Source: Amaranthus tricolor (taxonomy: Eukaryota > Streptophyta > Magnoliopsida > Caryophyllales > Amaranthaceae). Taken from it: DNA of 64,000 bases. The translations under genes and the position numbers were made by a program. The DNA is taken from assembly GCF_026212465.1 (NCBI RefSeq), contig NC_080052.1, positions 12,497,121 to 12,561,120 of the forward strand, given 5' to 3'. The notes below the pieces were generated by a model. That model ran no database searches, had not been told where the DNA came from, and saw nothing but the letters and a program-made list of their open reading frames with translations. Positions 56,851-64,000 of this stretch are shown here, piece after piece. Position 1 is the stretch's first letter; the number at the start of each line of letters is the position of its first letter.

Positions 56851-58949
56851 GATGCACAATGAACAATGAAAAAGAAAAAATGAACAATAAATGATGAACA
56901 AAAAACAGCAATTAATTATTAATGAAAAATGAACAATAAAGATAGAACAAGGATCAATGATCATTAAAGAATGAATTATTTAGAATAAACAAGGATCAAT
57001 GATCAACGAACTATGAACGATGAACAATGCACAATCAACAAGGATCAATGATGAATGAACGATGAACATTGAATTATGAATAATAAACAATGTATGATGA
57101 ACAAAGAACAATGAACAATGAACAATGAACAGGGATTAATGATTAATGACGATGAACAATGAACGATCAACAATGAACAATGAACAAGGAAAAATGAACA
57201 ATGAATAATGAACTATGAATAATGATTAATAATTAATGAAGAATGAACGATGGGGAATGAACAACTATCAATACTTAATGAACGATGCACAACGAACAAG
57301 GATTAATGATCATTGAAGAATGAACGATGAACAATTAACAAGTGTCGTTGATCAATGAACAATAATTGATGAACAATGAACACGGATCAATGATCAATAA
57401 AAAACGAAGGATGAACAATGTACAAGAATCAATGATCAATGAACAATGAACAGAACAATGAAAAATGAACTATAAACAATTAATAATGAGTGATGAATAA
57501 TGAACAATGAACAAGAAATATTAAACAATAAATTATCAACAACGAATAGTGATGAATTATCAATGAACAATGAGAGATTGAACAAGGATCATTGATCAAT
57601 GAATAATGAATAATGAACAAATGAACAAGGATCCATGTTCAACAACTATAAATGATGAGTAATGAATAAGGGTCAATGATGAATAAAAAATAAACGATGT
57701 ACAATGAAAAAGGATCAATGATTAACGGACTATGAACGATGACCACTGAACAAGGATCAATGATCAATGAAAAGTGAAGAATGACCAATGAACAATGAAT
57801 AATGAATGTTGAACAATGAACAATGAACAAGGAATAATGAACAATTAATGATGAACACTGAACGATGAATATTGAACAGGGATCAAGGATCAGTCAATAA
57901 TGAACGATGAACAATGAACAAGGATCAATGATCGTTGAAGAATGAAGGGTGAAGATTGAACAAGGATCAAGGATCAATAAATAATGAAGTATTAACGATG
58001 AACAAGGATCAATGATCAATGAACAATGAACGATTAACAGTGGACAAGGATCAATGAACAATGAACAATGAACAATGAACGATGAAAAGATAACTATGAA
58101 CTATGAACAATGAATGATGCACAATGAACACCGAACAAGAAATAATGAACAATAAATGGTGAACAACAAACAGTAATTAATTATTAAAGAATGAATTATG
58201 TAGAATAAACAAGGATCAATGATCAATAAACAATGAATGATAAACAATGAACAAGGATCAATGTTCAACGAACTATGAACAATGAACAATCAACAATCAA
58301 CAAGGATCAATGATAAATGAACGATGAAAATTGAATTATGAATAATGAACAATTAATGATGAACAATGAACAATGAACAATGAACAGCGATTAATGATTA
58401 ATGACGATGAACAATAAACGATCAACAATGAACAATGAACAAGGAAAAATAAACAATGAATAATGAACTATGAACAATGATTAATAATTAATGTAGAATG
58501 AACGATGGGGAATGAACAACTATCAATACTTAATGAACGATGAACAATGAACAAAGATCAATGATCATTGAAGAATGAACGATGAACAATTAACAAGTGT
58601 CGTTGATCAATGAACAATGATTGATGAGCAATGAACACGGATCAATGATCAATAAAAAATGAAGGATGAACAATAAACAAGGATCAATGATCAATGAACA
58701 ATGAACAGAACAATGAAAAATGAACTACAAATAATTAATAATGAGTGATGAATAATGAACAATGAACAAGAAATATTGAACAATAAATGATCTACAACGA
58801 ATAGTGATGAATTATCAATGAACAATGAACGATGAAGATTGAACAACGATCATTATTCAATGAATAATGAACAATGAACAATGAACAATGAACAATGAAC
58901 AATGAACAAGGATCAATGATCATTGAAGAATGATCGTTGAAGAATGAAC

Positions 58950-61450
58950 AAGGATCAATGATCAATAAACAATGAACGATGAACAAATGAACAAGGATGC
59001 ATGTTCAACGAACTATGAATGATGAGTAATGAATAAGGATAAATGATGAATAAAAAATAAACGATGAACAATGAACAAGGATCAATGATTAACGGACTAT
59101 GAATGATGACCAATGAACAAGGATCAATGATCAATGAACAGTGAAGAATGACCAATGAACAATGAATAATGAATGATGAACAATGATCAACGAACAAGGT
59201 ACAATGAACAATGAATGATGAACACTGAACGATGAAGATTAAACAGGGATCAAGGATCAGTCAATAATGAACGATGAACTTTGAACAAGGATCAATAATC
59301 GTTGAAGAATGAAGGGTGAAGATTGAAAAAGCATCAATGATCAATAAATAATGAAGGATTAACGATGAATGAAAGATGAACATTTAACTATGTATAATGA
59401 ACAATGTATAATGAATAATGAACAAGGATAATTGATTAATGAACGACGAACAATGAACTAGGAACAATGAACAATGAACTAGAAAAAATGAACAATGAAC
59501 AATGAACAATGACTAATTATTAATGAAGAATCAACGATGAGGATCGAACAAGTATCAATACTCAATGAACTATGAACAATGAACAAGGATCAATGATCAT
59601 GAAGAATGAACAAGGCTGAATGAACAATGAACGAGAAAAAATGAACAAGGATCAATGATCATTAAAGAATGAACAATGAAGAATATACAAGTGTTGTTGA
59701 TCAATAATTGATGAACAATGAACACAGATTAATGATCAATGAAAAATGAACAAAACAATGAAAAAATTATCTATAAACAATGAATAATGAATGATGAACA
59801 ATGAACAATGAACAACAAATACTGAACAATAAATGATGAGCAACGAACAGTGATAAATTATCAATGAACAATGAACCATGAAGTTGAACAAGGATCATTG
59901 ATCGTTGACCGATGAACAATGAACAATGAATAATTAACAAGGATCACTGATCATCGAAAAATGAATGATGAAGAATGAACAATGAACAATGAATGATTAA
60001 CAATGAACAGTAAACAAGGAAAAATGAACAATGAATGATGAACAATGAAAAATTATTGATTATTAACAAACAATGAACAATGAACATTGAAGAAGGATCA
60101 ATGATCAGTCAACAATGAACGATGAATAATGAACAAGGATCAATGAACAATGAACAATGAACAATGAATGATGCACAATGAACAATGAACAAGAAATAAT
60201 GAACAATAAATGATGAACAGCGAACAGTGATTAATTATTAATAATTAATGAACGATGAAGATAGAAAAAGGATCAATGATCAATGAATAATGAACGATTA
60301 ACAATGAACAAGGATCAATGATCATTAAAGAATGAATTATGAAGAATGAACAATGAACAAGGATCAATTATGAATGAACGATGAACATTGAATTATGAAT
60401 AATGAACAATGTATGATGAACAATGAACAAGGATCAATGATTAACGAACGATGAAAAATGAACTATGAAAAATGAACAATGAACAAGGAATAATGAACAA
60501 TGATTGATGAACAATGAACAATGATTAATTATTAATGAAGAATGAATGATAAGGATTGAAAAAGTATCAATAGTCAATGAACGATGAACAATGAACAAGG
60601 ATCAATGATAATTGAAGAATGAACAAAGATCAATGATGAATGAACAATGAACGATAAAAAATGAAAAAGGATCAACGATCATCGAACAATGATTGATGAG
60701 GAATGAACAAGTGTCGTTGATCAATGAACAATGGTTGATGTTCAATGAACAAGGATCAATGATCCATGAAAAATGAAGTATGAACAATGAATAAGGATCA
60801 ATGATCAACGACCAATGAACGATGAATAATGAACAAGGATCAATGATCAATGAACAATGAACAAAACAATGAAAAAATTAACTATATACAATGAATAATG
60901 AATGATGAATAATGAACAATTAACAAGAAATATTGAACAATATATGATGAACAACGAATAGTGATGAATCATAAATGAACAATGAACGATGAAGATTGAA
61001 CAAAGATCATTGATCAATGAACAATGAACAATGAACAATGAACAAGGATCAATGATCATTGAAGAATGAACGATGAAGAATGAACAAGGATTAATGATAA
61101 ATAAACAATAAACGATAAACAATGAACAAGGATCCATATTCAGCGATCTATGAACGATAAGCAATGAACAAGGATCAATGATGAATAAAAAATAAAGGAT
61201 GAACTATGAACAAGGATCAATGATTAATGGACTTTGAACGATGACCAATGAACAAGGATCAATGATCAATGAACAGTGAAGAATGACCAATGAACAATGA
61301 ACAATGAACAAGGAAGAATGAACAAAGAATGATGAGCAATGAACGATGAATATTGAACAGGGATCAATGATCAGTCAACAATGAACGATGAACAATGAAT
61401 AAGAATCAATGATCGTTGAACAATGAAGGGTGAAGATTGAACAAGGATCA
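58950..61450. repeat. Right-hand copy of the 21.6-24.5 kb block
   Basis: It carries the same ordered rare landmarks as the left block at an offset of about 37 kb: the AACAAGG-CTGAATG landmark near 59611, GAAAAAATTATCT at 59760 and GAAAAAATTAACTATATAC near 60870. It is followed by 0.81-kb units, just as the left block is, so the larger order is conserved as well. Confidence 0.7.
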
Positions 61451-61587
61451 ATGATCACTAAAAAATAAAGGATTAACAATGAAAAAGGATCAATTTAATG
61501 ATCAATGAACAATGACCAAAGATCAATGATCAATCAACAATGAACAATGAACAATGAATACTGAACTAAGAACTATGAATAATGAAT

Positions 61588-64000
61588 GATGCACAATGAA
61601 AAATGAAAATGAAATAATGAACAATAAATGATGAACAACGAACAGTGATTAATTATTAATGAATAATGAACGATGAAGATTGAACAAGGATCAATGTTCA
61701 ATGAACAATGAACGATGAACAATGAACAAGGATCAATGTTGACTCAACAATGAACGATTAACAATGAACAAGGATCAATGATCATCGAATAATGAACAAG
61801 GATCAATGATCAATGAACAATGTACGATAAAAAATGAACAAAGATCAATGATCAATGAACAATGAACGATGAATAATGAACAAGGATCAGTGATGAATAA
61901 AAAATAAAGGATGAACTATGAACAAGGATTAATGATTAACGAACTTTGAACGATGACCAATGAACAAGGATCAATGATCAATGAACAGAAAAGAATGACC
62001 AATGAACAATGAGTGATGAACAATGAACAATGAACAAGGAAGAATGAACAATGAATGATGAACAATGAACGATGAAGATTGAACAGGGATCAATGATCAG
62101 TCAACAATGAACGATGAAATTTGAACAAGGATCAATGATCGTTGAACAATGAAGGGTGTAGATTGAACAAGGATCAATGATCAATAAATAACGAAGAATT
62201 AACGATAAAAAAGGATAAATTTAATGATCAATGAACAATGAACAAAGATCAAAGATCAATCAACAATGAACAATGAACGATGAATACTGAACTAAGAACT
62301 ATGAACAATGAATGATGCACAATGAAAAATGGAAATGAAATAATGAACAATAAATGATGAACAACGAACAGTGATTAATTATTAATGAATAATGAAAGAT
62401 GAAGATTGAACAAGGATCAATGTTCAATGAACAATGAACGATGAACAATGAACGAGGATCAATGTTGAATCAACAATAATCGATTTACAAAGAACAAGGA
62501 TCAATGATCATCGAAGAATGAACAAGGATCAATGATCAATGAACAATGTACGACAAAAAATGAACAAGGATCAATGATCATCGAACAATGATAGATGAGG
62601 AATAAACAAGTGTCGTTGATCAATGAACAATGGACGATGTACAATGAATAAGGATCAATGATCAATGAACAATGAACGATGAACAATGAACAAGGATCAG
62701 TGATGAATAAAAAATAAAGGATGAACTATGAACAAGGATCAATGATTAATGAACTTTGAACGATGACCAATGAACAAGGATCAATGATCAATGAACAGAG
62801 AAGAATGACCAATGAACAATGAGTGATGAATAATGAACAATGAACAAGTAAGAATAAACAATGAATGATGAACAATGAACGATGAAGATTGAATAGGGAT
62901 CAATAATCAATCAACAATGAACGATGAAATTTTAACCAGGATCAATGATCGTTGAACAATGAAGGGTGTAGATTGAACAAGGATCAATGATCAATAAATA
63001 ACGAAGAATTAACGATAAAAAAAGATCAATTTAATGATCAATAAACAATGAACAAAGATCAATGATCAATCAACAATGAACAATGAACGATGAATACTGA
63101 ACTAAGAACTATGAACAATGAATGATGCACAATGAAAAATGAAAATGAAATAATGAACAATAAATGATGAACAACGAATTGTGATTAATTTTTAATGAAT
63201 AATGAAAGATGAAGATTGAACAAGGATCAATGTTCAATGAACAAGGAACGATGAACAATGAACAAGGATCAATGTTGAATCAACAATAAACGATTTACAA
63301 TACACAAGGATCAATGATCATCAAAGAATGAACAAGGATCAATGATCAACGAACAATGTACGATAAAAAATGAACAAGGATCAATGATCATCGAACAATG
63401 ATTGATGAGGAATGAACAAATGACGTTGATCAATGAACAATGGACAATGTACAATGAATAAGGATCAACGATCAATGAACAATGAACGATGAACAATGAA
63501 CAAGGATCAATGATGAATAAAAAATAAAGGATGAACTACGAACAAGGATCAATGATTAACGGACTTTGAACGATGACCAATGAACAAGGATCAATGATCA
63601 ATGAATAGTGAAGAATGACCAATGAACAATAAGTGATGAAGAATGAACAATGAACAAGGAAGAATAAACAATGAATGATGAACAATGAACGATGAAGATT
63701 GAATAGGGATCAATGATCAGTCAACAATGAACGATGAACAATGAACAAGGATCAATGATCTTTGAACAATGAAGGATGAAGATTGAACAAGAATCAATGA
63801 TCAATAAATAATGAAGGATTAACGATGAAAAAGGATCAATTTAATGATCAATGAACAATTGACAAAGATCAATGATCAATGAACAATGAACAATGAACGA
63901 TGAATACTGAACTAAGAACTATGAACAATGAATGATGCACAATGAAAAATCAAAATGAAATAATGAAAAATAAATGATGAACAACGAACAGTGATTAATT
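61588..64000. repeat. Tandem 810-bp units at the right edge
   Basis: The GATGCAC landmark lies at 61588, 62314, 63124 and 63934. The last two spacings are exactly 810 bp. The first is 726 bp, which is 84 bp shorter, exactly twelve heptamers. Each unit contains, in order, the AT-rich ATTAATT pair, TTGAATCAAC, the GTGTCGTTG or GACGTTG landmark, GGACTTTG and AAGGGTG or AAGGATG. The same unit occurs at 24.6-29.7 kb. The array is still in full phase at the last base. Confidence 0.8.

Larger units (their letters stand above)
2331..64000. repeat. Giant heptamer-derived satellite array (consensus AACAATG), continues past the right edge
   Basis: The whole stretch can be cut into consecutive 7-mers that are one or a few substitutions from AACAATG (CATTGTT on the other strand). 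I checked the phase by hand at several places (near 2331, 3310, 8095, 43800). Even stretches that look different (GACTATG, GTCGTTG, AAGGGTG, ATTAATT, CACAATG) stay in phase. Phase breaks are few and recur at the same places in related copies, for example a 5-mer AACAG before AACAATG. There is room for about 8,800 heptamers. The plus strand is very A-rich and full of TGA and TAA; the minus strand is nearly stop-free, which creates many false open frames. No cellular gene, RNA gene or transposon was seen inside. Function unknown; structural heterochromatin is the most likely role. Confidence 0.95.

Noticed and set aside
2331..64000. Telomere or interstitial telomeric repeat
   Set aside because: The unit is 7 bp long like the plant telomere repeat, but AACAATG/CATTGTT lacks the G-run and matches neither TTTAGGG nor its known variants.
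2331..64000. CRISPR array
   Set aside because: There are no fixed repeats separated by unique spacers; everything is the same short unit, and no cas-like gene is present.

Overview
The window has two parts: about 2.3 kb of a broken plant-virus-like gene on the minus strand, then about 61.7 kb of one continuous satellite array that runs off the right edge. I see no intact cellular gene, tRNA, rRNA, CRISPR array or bacterial-type operon. The organism is most likely a flowering plant. The left part looks like an endogenous pararetrovirus (Caulimoviridae-type capsid region with a CCHC zinc knuckle), and the rest is the kind of long, hierarchically organised, AT-rich satellite found in plant heterochromatin. 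The species cannot be named from this window.

Positions 1-2279 (minus strand) hold the remnant. Reading right to left, it has a Ser/Pro-rich stretch, an in-frame TGA (1979-1977), a segment with a short predicted coiled coil, a frameshift (between 1458 and 1437), then 486 uninterrupted codons. Those codons hold a capsid-like region, a Lys/Arg-rich patch, a CX2CX4HX4C knuckle (330-289) and a Ser-rich acidic tail, and they leave the window at base 1. The protease and reverse transcriptase expected next would lie beyond the left edge. The upstream end is lost at 2280, next to the satellite.

Positions 2331-64000 are built almost wholly from one 7-bp unit, consensus AACAATG. Common variants are AACGATG, AATGATG, AAGAATG, AACAAGG, ATCAATG, ATTAATG, AATAATG and AAAAATG. 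Stretches that look like unique sequence, such as ATTAACG followed by GACTATG, or AACAAGT followed by GTCGTTG, also fall into the 7-bp phase. Above the heptamer lie several levels of higher-order repeat (HOR): about 0.81 kb (24.6-29.7 and 61.6-64.0 kb), 1.397 kb and 2.71-2.73 kb (49-57 kb), 3.0-3.1 kb (16.5-21.8 kb) and 4.007-4.021 kb (about 29.9-42.5 kb). On top of these, multi-kilobase blocks recur in the same order at offsets of about 28-31 kb and 37 kb. The left 12 kb is the most diverged part and the 30-42 kb core the most uniform.

Many open frames of 60-190 codons exist on the minus strand. They are a side effect of the heptamer: CATTGTT repeated has no stop in any frame and always reads as the seven-residue cycle FIVHCSL. 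They are not annotated as genes. The main result is the hierarchical heptamer satellite and its junction with the decayed viral copy, not a new protein system.
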